A program made the translations under genes and the position numbers. 64,000 nucleotides of DNA, taken from Enterococcus dispar ATCC 51266 (GTDB taxonomy: Bacteria; Bacillota; Bacilli; Lactobacillales; Enterococcaceae). The stretch lies in contig NZ_KE136354.1 of assembly GCF_000406945.1 (NCBI RefSeq), positions 2,614,660-2,678,659 of the forward strand, given 5' to 3'. Below the pieces are notes generated by a model. It saw nothing but the letters and a program-made list of their open reading frames with translations, was not told where the DNA came from and ran no database searches. This document shows, one piece after another, positions 6,912-14,327 of this stretch (position 1 is the first letter of the stretch; every line of letters begins with the position of its first letter).

Positions 6912-7384
6912 ACGTCAACGATCCATCAGCATTTATCCACGTCAAAGTCGATGAGCCAAACAAGACGCTCTACTTTATCGAAGAATACGTCAAGAAAGGC
7001 TTATTAAACGACCAGATAGCTGATGCAGTCACTGCACTAGGCTACGGCAAGGAAATCATTACGGCAGACTCTGCTGAAAAGAAATCCATTGCTGAAATGC
7101 GCCGACACGGCATTAGTCGGATACGAGAGGCTAAGAAAGGCCCTGACTCGATTATCCAAGGCATACAGTTCTTGCAACAGTTTCGACTGGTGGTAGACGA
7201 GCGGTGTGTGAAACTAATCGAAGAATTGGAAAACTACACTTGGACAAAAGACAAGAAGACAAATGAGTACACCAACAAACCAGTGGACTCTTACAACCAC
7301 GTAATTGACGCCACACGCTATGCTGTCGAGTCAATCAATGGCAAAGGCAAAGCGCGGGTTAAATCATTTAAAGGAGGACTTTAA
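6912..7384 (+). CDS. terL: terminase large subunit, exon 2 (nuclease)
   Basis: This is the 3' part of terL after the intron, encoding YVNDPSAFIHVKVDE onward to SFKGGL. It carries the rest of the RNase-H-like nuclease: ITADSAEKKSIAEMRRHGI, with the second acidic residue, and NHVIDATRYAVES near the end, with the third. It ends directly before the portal ribosome binding site. Translation of this exon depends on splicing; an in-frame GTG at 6854 lies inside the intron and is not a genuine start. Confidence 0.92.
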
Positions 7385-8746
7385 TTGCAATTAAAAGACA
7401 TCACGGGAGGGTTAAAGCCTCCGAAAATTATGACGCTTGACCGTGACACGGAAATCACGCCAGCAATCATTAGCAAGTTTATCCGTATCCACCAGATGGA
7501 GCGGTATCGATACAAATATCTGATGGACTGTTATAAAGGCCAAATGGAGATATACGACTACGCAGCCAAAGACAGCTACAAGCCAGATAATCGATTAGTT
7601 GTTAACTTTCCTAAATACATTACAGACACGTTTACCGGCTACTTTAACGGGATTCCAGTCAAAAAGAGCCACCCTGACGAGAGTGTGGCAGAAGTCCTAG
7701 CAAACTTTGACAATCTAAACGACATGGAAGACGAAGAGTCTGAATTAGCAAAAATGGCCTGTGTTTATGGCCGATGCTATGAGTTTATGTACCAGAACGA
7801 ACAGACAGAAACCTGTGTGGTGTACAACTCGCCAGAAGATATGTTTTTGGTCTATGACAATAGCATTAAACAAGAACCACTCTTTGCTGTCCGCTATGGC
7901 TTAGATGATAACAACGTGTTCGAGGGTGAGTATTACGGACCCGATAAAAACTGCAAGCTAACGGGTAGCGAGTCGGCTTTGCAATTTGGCGAGGAGATTG
8001 GCAAGTATTACGATGACTTACCAGTGACCGAGTTTTACATCAATGAAGAGCGCATGAGCGTGTTTGAGTCGGTTATTACGCTATTTAATGCGTTTAACAA
8101 GGCGATTAGTGAGAAAGCTAACGATGTAGAGTATTTCTCTGACCAGTACATTGTCTTTTTGGGGGCAGAGCTTGAAACGGACGATTTAGCTAATATTCGG
8201 GACAATCGGACTATTAATTATTTTGGCAATGGTGCGGAAAACGTAGATGTGAAGTTCCTAGATAAGCCAGATAGCGATAGTCAGACGGAAAACTTACTCG
8301 ATCGTCTGCAAAAGTTAATCTTCCAAACGTCGATGGTCGCGAATATTTCAGACGAGAATTTTGGACAATCATCCGGCACAGCTCTAGCCTACAAACTAGA
8401 GGCGATGTCTAACCTAGCCTTACAAGCCCAGCGGAAGTTCCAATCTGCGATGAATAAACGGTATCGGTTGTTCTTTAGCTTAGCTACAAACGTGCCTGCT
8501 GGTTCTTCTAACGGCTGGAAGGATATTGAGTATACATTTACCCGGAATGAACCCAAAAACATCAAGGAAGAAGCTGAAACAGCTCAAATGTTGATGGGTG
8601 TCACGAGTGAGGAGACAGCTTTGTCTGTCCTCTCTGTGGTATCTGATGTTAAAACGGAAATCGATAAGATTGATGCTGAAAAGCCAAAGACTGGCACGGT
8701 GCCGGTTTATGATTTTGAGAAAGGTCAGAAAGCCGGTGACGAATAA
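7385..8746 (+). CDS. portal protein, SPP1 gp6-like
   Basis: The product has 453 aa from a TTG with AAGGAGG 6-7 nt upstream. The dodecameric portal forms the DNA channel and head-tail vertex. Family-like features are the N-terminal KFIRIHQMERYRYKYLMDCY, VNFPKYITDTFTGYFNGIPV and the C-terminal helical region with SSGTALAYKLEAMSNLALQA. Position after terL and before a MuF-like protein is typical of SPP1/TP901-type head modules. TAATG overlap couples it to the next gene. Confidence 0.9.
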   Translation: MQLKDITGGLKPPKIMTLDRDTEITPAIISKFIRIHQMERYRYKYLMDCYKGQMEIYDYAAKDSYKPDNRLVVNFPKYITDTFTGYFNGIPVKKSHPDESVAEVLANFDNLNDMEDEESELAKMACVYGRCYEFMYQNEQTETCVVYNSPEDMFLVYDNSIKQEPLFAVRYGLDDNNVFEGEYYGPDKNCKLTGSESALQFGEEIGKYYDDLPVTEFYINEERMSVFESVITLFNAFNKAISEKANDVEYFSDQYIVFLGAELETDDLANIRDNRTINYFGNGAENVDVKFLDKPDSDSQTENLLDRLQKLIFQTSMVANISDENFGQSSGTALAYKLEAMSNLALQAQRKFQSAMNKRYRLFFSLATNVPAGSSNGWKDIEYTFTRNEPKNIKEEAETAQMLMGVTSEETALSVLSVVSDVKTEIDKIDAEKPKTGTVPVYDFEKGQKAGDE

Positions 8747-9636
8747 TGAACTCACAAGACTACTGGCGCAAACGTGAAGAGAAATGGATTAAGCAACAAA
8801 TAAAAGAAGATGCTAAGCAATCAAAAGTAATTGCTGAAAAATACCAAAAGGCACTCGACCAAATCGAGAAAGAAATCTCTGCCAACTGGGAACGATTTGC
8901 CGGCAAAGAAGGCGTGACGCTATCTGATGCTAAGAAGATGGCATTAGAGATGGACGTCAAAGCTTTTGCCAGGAAAGCGAAAGAGTATGTAAAGAATAAG
9001 GACTTTAGCAAGACAGCTAATGACGAGTTGCGTCTTTACAACGTCACAATGCGAGTTAATCGCTTAGAACTGCTTAAATCGCAAATAGGACTTGAATTAA
9101 TAGCTTTATCTGATGACATAGACAAATACACTGCTGATACACTCACTAAAACAGGAATTAAAGAGGCAGAACGCCAAGCAGGTATTTTGGGCGAAACGGT
9201 ATTTTCTAATTATAAAGCGTTCGTGGAGTCCGTGGCGTTTGGCAGTTTCCAAGGTGCTACTTTTTCGGAGCGTATCTGGGGCAACAATGGAGCGCTTAAA
9301 GCCGACTTAGACCGACTGCTGATAAGAAGTGTCACGCAAGGCAGAAACCCACGAGAGCTTGCAAGAGAGCTGAGAAACATCTTTGATAGTAGCAAGTACG
9401 AAGCAGAACGGTTGATGCGGACGGAGACTGCAAGAGTGCAGATAGAAGTCCAGAATAAATCGTATCTCGAAAATAACGTGGAGGAGTTTGAGTTTGTAGC
9501 CGAACCGTCAGCATGTGGGTTATGCAGACCATTGGACGGCAAGACGTTTAAAGTGGCAAAAATGGAATCAGGGTTAAACGCTGCGCCAATCCACCCGAAC
9601 TGCCGGTGCAGTACGATGCCTCATGTAAGCAGATAA
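8746..9636 (+). CDS. minor head protein, Mu gpF-like
   Basis: The product has 296 aa. A long charged helical N-terminal half is followed by the phage Mu F (SPP1 gp7) domain: LMRTETARVQIEVQNK, the Cys pair in PSACGLCRPLDGKTF, and PIHPNCRCSTMP at the end. These proteins ride with the portal into the procapsid and may act in DNA entry. Its start overlaps the portal stop. Confidence 0.9.
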   Translation: MNSQDYWRKREEKWIKQQIKEDAKQSKVIAEKYQKALDQIEKEISANWERFAGKEGVTLSDAKKMALEMDVKAFARKAKEYVKNKDFSKTANDELRLYNVTMRVNRLELLKSQIGLELIALSDDIDKYTADTLTKTGIKEAERQAGILGETVFSNYKAFVESVAFGSFQGATFSERIWGNNGALKADLDRLLIRSVTQGRNPRELARELRNIFDSSKYEAERLMRTETARVQIEVQNKSYLENNVEEFEFVAEPSACGLCRPLDGKTFKVAKMESGLNAAPIHPNCRCSTMPHVSR

Positions 9637-9659
9637 ATTTAAATCGAGGAGGTTTTACT

Positions 9660-9809
9660 ATGACAAACCAAAACAGCCCTTGGCAGCCGATGACTCTGCG
9701 TGAGATTGTCGGTCTTTTCGTGTTGCCAATAAAGAAACCACCGGATAGTAGACTGAATACTAATCAGGCAGATAGTGCCGGATTGGTAGGTGGTCCATTA
9801 TCTCGTTAG
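9660..9809 (+). CDS. 49-aa phage protein
   Basis: An ATG at 9660 behind GAGGAGG opens a frame ending GLVGGPLSR. No family is recognised. It sits between the head gene and a terminator-like hairpin. Confidence 0.55.
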   Translation: MTNQNSPWQPMTLREIVGLFVLPIKKPPDSRLNTNQADSAGLVGGPLSR

Positions 9810-9839
9810 CTGTCGTTAAAGCTGAATACAATGAAATTA

Positions 9840-9865
9840 GACCAGCGATATGTTGGTCTTTTTTT
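9840..9865 (+). terminator. intrinsic terminator-like hairpin
   Basis: GACCA (9840-9844) pairs with TGGTC (9854-9858) and is followed by at least seven Ts. It lies between the portal/MuF block and the scaffold/capsid block of one apparent operon. Confidence 0.65.
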
Positions 9866-9909
9866 GTGGTCTTTTTCGCAAAGGTGCAGACCTAAAAGAA
9901 CAACTTGCC

Positions 9910-9966
9910 CGTTTCCCAGAACGGCATAAATGCGAGAATCGTTTCCCAAAACGTTAAATGCGAGAA
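9910..9966 (+). repeat. tandem imperfect repeat in the scaffold leader
   Basis: Two units of 27-29 nt (9910-9938 and 9940-9966) share CGTTTCCCA, an AACG arm and AAATGCGAGAA. Each can form a CGTT/AACG mini-hairpin. The second unit runs into the ribosome binding site region of the scaffold gene. Confidence 0.7.
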
Positions 9967-9981
9967 GAAAGGAAAGTTGTT

Positions 9982-10584
9982 ATGTTTGAAAATAAAGAAC
10001 TATTAATGCCGATGAATCTGCAATATTTTGCAGAACAGGCAGATGACCAAGTAGAAGCGCCAGAAACCAATGTTGAAGAAACTGCCGCGGAAGAAACCGA
10101 GACTGAGGAAAAGCTGGACTCTGAAAAAGTCGTCGAGAAATTGCAAAAACGATTAGCAAGCAAGACTGCTGCGGAAAAAGAAACTAAATCACAACTCGAA
10201 CAAGCGCTATCCCGCATTGAAGAACTAGAAAATGCCGGTAAAAAAGGCGTGAAAGAGTTGTCCGATGAGGAGAAGGCGACCAAAGCACAGCAAGAAAAAG
10301 ACGAAGAGATTGCTAAACTGAAATCTCAAATCAAGATTGCGGAATCCACACAACAAGCTGATGAAGTCTTGAAAGATGCTGGTTTAACAGTCGGAAAAGA
10401 CATTTTAGGCATTGTGGTAGCCGAGGACGACCAACAAACGCTAAAAAACGTCAAAGCGCTAATCAACTACACGCAAGACCAACGATCTAAATGGGAGATT
10501 GCAAGAAACACTGGTTCTACACCTAAAAAAACAACAGGCAAAACGGAAATTGATCCATTCGATGCCGTAGTTGCCAAATACTAA
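9982..10584 (+). CDS. capsid scaffolding protein (DUF4355-like)
   Basis: The product is 200 aa from an ATG at 9982 behind AGAAAGGAAAG; an upstream ATG at 9958 lacks a site. MPMNLQYFAE at the start, a long acidic coiled coil (KAQQEKDEEIAKLKSQIKIA), and a C-terminal basic region before FDAVVAKY fit phage scaffolds. Its place directly before the major capsid gene is decisive. The scaffold would shape the procapsid and then leave. Confidence 0.85.
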   Translation: MFENKELLMPMNLQYFAEQADDQVEAPETNVEETAAEETETEEKLDSEKVVEKLQKRLASKTAAEKETKSQLEQALSRIEELENAGKKGVKELSDEEKATKAQQEKDEEIAKLKSQIKIAESTQQADEVLKDAGLTVGKDILGIVVAEDDQQTLKNVKALINYTQDQRSKWEIARNTGSTPKKTTGKTEIDPFDAVVAKY

Positions 10585-10601
10585 GAAAAGAGGAAATATA
10601 A

Positions 10602-11486
10602 ATGGCTATTAAATATTACACAAAGCAATACGCAGGTATGCTGCCTAATTTATTTGCTAAGAAAGCAGCGTTCTTACGCTCTTTTGGTGGCGCACTGCAA
10701 GTGAAAGATGGTATCTCTCAAAAAGATACGTTCATGGAATTAAAAACATCTGATACAGACGTGGTGATCCAAGCATATTCTACTGATCCAAACGTTGGAT
10801 TTGGTACGAGTACAGGCAATACAAGTCGTTTCGGCCCACGTAAAGAAGTGAAATCCGTTGATGTGGAAGTCGGCTATGAAGCACCTTTAGCAATCAATGA
10901 AGGAATTGATGATTTCACAGTCAACGATATTCCAGAACAAGTAGTTGCAGAACGTTTAGGATTGCACGGTGTAGCATGGGCACAACACGTTGACGGATTG
11001 CTTGGAAAAGCTATCTCTGACAATGCGAGCGAAACATTGACTGGCGAATTGACAGAAGCAGGCGTTACTAAATTATTTGCAGACGCACACAAGAAGTTTG
11101 TTAACAACGGTGTATCTGATGCGATTGCTCATGTGGCATACGTAACAGCAGATGTGCTTAATTTCTTAATCGACTCTGATTTAGCCAAGACGGATAAAAA
11201 CTCATCTGCAAATGTCGATGAACAAACCTTGTACAAATTCAAAGGATTTAACTTGATTGAATTGCCTGACGCTAAATTCCAAACTGGCGAAAATACTTAT
11301 TTTGTTGCTGATAGTGTCGGTGTTGCCGGTGTTGGTATTCAAGTAGCACGAGCAATGGATTCTGAAGACTTTGCCGGCACAGCATTACAAGCGGCTGCTA
11401 AATACGGGAAATACATTCCAGAAGCTAACAAGAAAGCAATCTTGAAAGCTACGTTGACCGAACCAGAAGAAGTACCAGCAGGCTAA
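10602..11486 (+). CDS. major capsid protein
   Basis: The product has 294 aa and starts AIKYYTKQYAGMLPNLF. Alanine- and glycine-rich composition, FAKKAAFLRSFGGALQVKDG and the EEVPAG tail are typical of siphophage coat proteins of the HK97-fold group. The evidence is mostly position: after the scaffold and before the head-tail connector genes. Confidence 0.85.
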   Translation: MAIKYYTKQYAGMLPNLFAKKAAFLRSFGGALQVKDGISQKDTFMELKTSDTDVVIQAYSTDPNVGFGTSTGNTSRFGPRKEVKSVDVEVGYEAPLAINEGIDDFTVNDIPEQVVAERLGLHGVAWAQHVDGLLGKAISDNASETLTGELTEAGVTKLFADAHKKFVNNGVSDAIAHVAYVTADVLNFLIDSDLAKTDKNSSANVDEQTLYKFKGFNLIELPDAKFQTGENTYFVADSVGVAGVGIQVARAMDSEDFAGTALQAAAKYGKYIPEANKKAILKATLTEPEEVPAG

Positions 11487-11496
11487 GGAGGATATT

Positions 11497-11655
11497 ATGG
11501 CTAAGTTTGAAGTAAAGAAGACTTTCCGAGACGTCCACACGAAAGAGTTGTATGAAAAGGGGTCTATCATCGACATGACGGTTAAACGTGCCGGCGAAGT
11601 CGAGAAAAACTTAGACCAATCTTTCTTACAACGTGTGGACGAGAAAAAGAAGTAG
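11497..11655 (+). CDS. 52-aa head-region protein
   Basis: An ATG at 11497 behind AAGGAGG encodes MAKFEVKKTFRDVHTKELYE, ending QRVDEKKK. Small basic proteins of this kind often follow the coat gene in TP901/SPP1-like phages; the precise role (capsid decoration or Rho-like) cannot be told. Confidence 0.65.
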   Translation: MAKFEVKKTFRDVHTKELYEKGSIIDMTVKRAGEVEKNLDQSFLQRVDEKKK

Positions 11656-11663
11656 GTGGTTAA

Positions 11664-11996
11664 ATGGCTACCATTGCAGAAGACGTTAAGAAACTATTAG
11701 GCGGTACGCAAGACGAGAAGCTAGAAGTTATCGAACGGCGAACTGAAAGCCGTCTAGCGTCCATTCTAGGCGTGTCAGAAGTGCCCGTTAGCTTTGAAAC
11801 AATCGTCTATGAGGTAACGGTCAAACGATTTAATCGAATTGGCAACGAGGGCATGCAATCCTACAGCCAAGAAGGTCTTTCTATGGCGTTTCCAGAGTCG
11901 GACTTTGCCGAATACCAAGGTGAGATTGATGACTGGCTAAATGCACAGGAGGACGACGAGGGCGAAGTTAAAAGAGGGAGGTTCCGGCTATATTGA
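11664..11996 (+). CDS. head-tail connector (gp6-like)
   Basis: The product has 110 aa. VKKLLGGTQDEKLEVIERRT at the N-terminus and EVTVKRFNRIGNEGMQSYSQ match the small helical adaptor (gp15/gp6-type) that docks on the portal. Position after the coat protein supports it. The stop overlaps the next start (ATTGA). Confidence 0.75.
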   Translation: MATIAEDVKKLLGGTQDEKLEVIERRTESRLASILGVSEVPVSFETIVYEVTVKRFNRIGNEGMQSYSQEGLSMAFPESDFAEYQGEIDDWLNAQEDDEGEVKRGRFRLY

Positions 11997-12310
11997 GATA
12001 CGACACGAAAGTATTGTTTATCAAAAACAGCGAAGACTCCCACTACGATCCCGACCTTGGTGAGTGGATTGAGGCCGAACCCACCATCACCGCAACTGAA
12101 GCTAACGTGACTGACCTTGGTACAAACAGAAGTATGGCTTTGTTTGGGAGTATTAAGCAAGGGGCTGTAGTCATCAGGACGCAGCCTTTATTTATTGTTC
12201 CAAAGTGGGACGCTATCGATATTGATGGCAAGAGTTATCAACTAACCACCGCCAGACAGCCACTTGACCGAAACAGCTTGATTGTGGAAGAGGTGGTCAA
12301 AGGTGGCTAG
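11993..12310 (+). CDS. head closure / head-tail joining protein
   Basis: The product is 105 aa from a TTG that overlaps the preceding stop. It is beta-rich (IKQGAVVIRTQPLFIVPKWD, IDIDGKSYQLTT) as in gp16-type stoppers. Function is inferred from its place between connector and HK97 gp10-like gene. Confidence 0.65.
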   Translation: MRYDTKVLFIKNSEDSHYDPDLGEWIEAEPTITATEANVTDLGTNRSMALFGSIKQGAVVIRTQPLFIVPKWDAIDIDGKSYQLTTARQPLDRNSLIVEEVVKGG

Positions 12311-12641
12311 GTCTATCCAGATTAAAGGTATCGATAAGCTCCAAAAGAAACTGCGGAAGAACGTCACAATGGCTGATGTTAAGACGGTTGTTCATACAAA
12401 CGGGATTGAGATGAATCGTACGGCATCGAGACTAGCTCCAGTAGACACAGGATTTCTACGGCGGTCCATTGTGTTTGCGATTGCTGATGGTGGTTTAACT
12501 GCTACATCCACAGCAGGAGCTTCGTACAGCCCTTACCTTGAGTACGGTACGCGTTTTATGGCAAAACAACCGTTTATGGCTCCAGCTTACAATCAGCAAA
12601 AAGCTAAGTTTAAATCTGATATGGGGAGGTTGGTTAAATGA
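12303..12641 (+). CDS. HK97 gp10-like tail completion protein
   Basis: The product is 112 aa from a GTG at 12303 that overlaps the preceding gene. [18 protein letters not shown] and [20 protein letters not shown] are the core signatures of the HK97-gp10 family, needed for tail attachment. It overlaps the next gene by ATGA. Confidence 0.85.
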   Translation: MARSIQIKGIDKLQKKLRKNVTMADVKTVVHTNGIEMNRTASRLAPVDTGFLRRSIVFAIADGGLTATSTAGASYSPYLEYGTRFMAKQPFMAPAYNQQKAKFKSDMGRLVK

Positions 12642-13027
12642 TTAAAACACGCGACCAGTCACTCTTTGATGAGATGTTTAAACAGTGCCAATCGTTGGGC
12701 TATGCGGTCTATGATTACAAGCCAATGGACGATGTACCTTATCCGTTTGTAGAGCTAGAAGACAGCCAGACAGTTCATAAGGCTAACAAGACCGATGTTA
12801 AAGGTTCCGTTATTCTTACACTTTCTGTTTGGGGATTGCAAAAGAAACGTAAGCAGGTGTCAGATATGGCATCTGCTATTTTTAACTCTGCTTTGCGATT
12901 AAACGTCACAGAAGGTTATTTCTGGACGCTTAACGTACAAGCTAGTGGAATTACATTAAGAGACGATACAAGCACGAATACGCCTTTAAAACGGGCGATA
13001 GTAACGCTTGAATTTAACATACAATAG
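12638..13027 (+). CDS. tail terminator/completion protein
   Basis: The product has 129 aa. [20 protein letters not shown] and [19 protein letters not shown] followed by APL-type beta strands are typical of DUF3168/gp17-like tail terminators, which cap the tail tube at its head-proximal end. It sits just before the major tail protein. Confidence 0.7.
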   Translation: MIKTRDQSLFDEMFKQCQSLGYAVYDYKPMDDVPYPFVELEDSQTVHKANKTDVKGSVILTLSVWGLQKKRKQVSDMASAIFNSALRLNVTEGYFWTLNVQASGITLRDDTSTNTPLKRAIVTLEFNIQ

Positions 13028-13040
13028 GAGGAATACAAAC

Positions 13041-13559
13041 ATGGCAGAAGCAGCAAAAGGTATTGACGTCATTTTGCTTTTCCGTTTGCTAGAAGATGCA
13101 ACGAAAGAAGCAGCATTTAAGTTGGCGTTCCAAACCGAACATGAAAATACAAAATCCAAAGATAGTGATAGCGTGGCAACGAAAGACGGCCCTATCCGTA
13201 CTCCAGGCTCACTAGAGTTCGATTTTTCCGCAACGTCTATCTTGTCTATCAACGATCCGTACGTTGACAAATTGGAAGGCGCTTTGGACGATGACAAGTT
13301 GATTGAAATTTGGGAAATCAACCGTGCTGAAAAAGGTACTGACGAAGATGTCGATAAATACAAAGCGACTTATTACCAAGGTTATGTAACGTCCTTTGGT
13401 AAAAATCCAAATGCCGAAGATAGTGTGGAATTGTCGCTTGAATTTGGTATCAATGGTAAAGGCGCCAAAGGCTATGCTACTTTGTCTGCGGAACAAGAAG
13501 AAGTGGTGCAATACGTGTTTAAAGACACCGTGAAAGAAACAGTAACACCAGAAGGTTGA
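13041..13559 (+). CDS. major tail tube protein, TP901-1 type
   Basis: The product is 172 aa from the ATG at 13041 behind AGGAGG. AEAAKGIDVILLFRLLEDA, GSLEFDFSATSILS and YYQGYVTSFGKNPNAEDSVE match the TP901-1 major tail protein family. It is followed immediately by a hairpin and T-run that could lower expression of later genes relative to this abundant protein. Confidence 0.88.
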   Translation: MAEAAKGIDVILLFRLLEDATKEAAFKLAFQTEHENTKSKDSDSVATKDGPIRTPGSLEFDFSATSILSINDPYVDKLEGALDDDKLIEIWEINRAEKGTDEDVDKYKATYYQGYVTSFGKNPNAEDSVELSLEFGINGKGAKGYATLSAEQEEVVQYVFKDTVKETVTPEG

Positions 13560-13567
13560 GTTATTAA

Positions 13568-13597
13568 GGGTTAGCGATGCTAGCCCTTTTTATTTTT
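13568..13597 (+). terminator. intrinsic terminator/attenuator after the tail tube gene
   Basis: GGGTTAGC (13568-13575) pairs with GCTAGCCC (13579-13586) across a GAT loop, followed by TTTTTATTTTT. It is well placed to set the ratio of tail tube to tail assembly proteins. Confidence 0.75.
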
Positions 13598-13619
13598 GTC
13601 AAATTAGGAGGAAAACATA

Positions 13620-13961
13620 ATGGAATTAACAATCAACGATAAAGATTACAAGTTTATTTTCGGCTATGGATTTTTAAAAGAACTTAACAAGAAAAACAAG
13701 ATTAATGCACAAGGTATCGCTGTGAATGCTGGTATTGAAGCAGTAGCAACTAATTTAGCAAGCGGCGATATTGAAACGTTAGTTGATACTTTACGTATCG
13801 CAAACGCGACAGAAACGCCTCGTGTAAGTGAGAAGGCATTAGCTCAATTCATTGAAGAAAATGGAGCAGACGAATTATTTGATGATGTTTTTGAAGAGTT
13901 AAAAAAGTCGGCATTTACCAAGAAAAAAGTAACGGGAATTTTGGAGCGGATGGAAGCGTAA
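13620..13961 (+). CDS. tail assembly chaperone, upstream frame (gpG-like)
   Basis: The product is 113 aa from an ATG behind GGAGG. It begins MELTINDKDYKFIFGYGFLK and ends VTGILERMEA. Small acidic protein located between tail tube and tape measure; the next frame can be reached by -1 slippage, giving a longer G-T type fusion. Such chaperones coat the tape measure during tail assembly and are absent from the virion. Confidence 0.82.
   Translation: MELTINDKDYKFIFGYGFLKELNKKNKINAQGIAVNAGIEAVATNLASGDIETLVDTLRIANATETPRVSEKALAQFIEENGADELFDDVFEELKKSAFTKKKVTGILERMEA
13901..13907 (+). promoter_or_regulatory. -1 ribosomal frameshift site
   Basis: A AAA AAG in the zero frame is a canonical slippery heptamer. 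The -1 frame is open from 13895 and runs to 14311. A second, less canonical possibility is G AAA AAA at 13922-13928. Confidence 0.65.
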
Positions 13962-14311
13962 AGCCGGAACAAACATTTGAAGAAATCTATGAAGAAATTC
14001 AACTGAATTGTATTCGATATTTTGGGATTACTGATTTTTTGATGATTAAAAGAATGACTATCGAAGAATACCAAATTCGTATGAAAGCGTACAGCCTTAG
14101 ACAGTTAGATGAAGAGTATAAATTGCATAAACTAGCCTGGCAAATAAATCAAGCACAAGCTGCAGATAAAAAAGGCAAAGCAGTATACCGACGTTTTGAT
14201 GACTTCTTTAATTTTAAAAAAATGGAGCAGCGTATTTTAGGAACAAGACCCGAAGACGAAGTTTTGAAAGATAAAAGTCTGAGTGACATGATGCTCAAAT
14301 CAAATAAGTAG
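13907..14311 (+). CDS. tail assembly chaperone, downstream frame (gpT-like)
   Basis: This frame lies -1 relative to the preceding gene and is open from 13895. It contains KPEQTFEEIYEEIQLNCIRY and then ATGs at 14042 and 14054 without a ribosome binding site. Acidic and helical, ending DMMLKSNK. Lack of a start signal, the -1 relation and the slippery site argue that it is made only as a fusion with the upstream chaperone. Confidence 0.75.
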   Translation, partial: VGIYQEKSNGNFGADGSVKPEQTFEEIYEEIQLNCIRYFGITDFLMIKRMTIEEYQIRMKAYSLRQLDEEYKLHKLAWQINQAQAADKKGKAVYRRFDDFFNFKKMEQRILGTRPEDEVLKDKSLSDMMLKSNK

Positions 14312-14327
14312 GAAAGGAGGGTGATCT

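Noticed and set aside
6854-7384. Independent 176-aa gene starting with an in-frame GTG
   Set aside because: Its first residues are intron-encoded; joining 5921 to 6912 restores the terminase codon exactly. It is exon 2 of terL.
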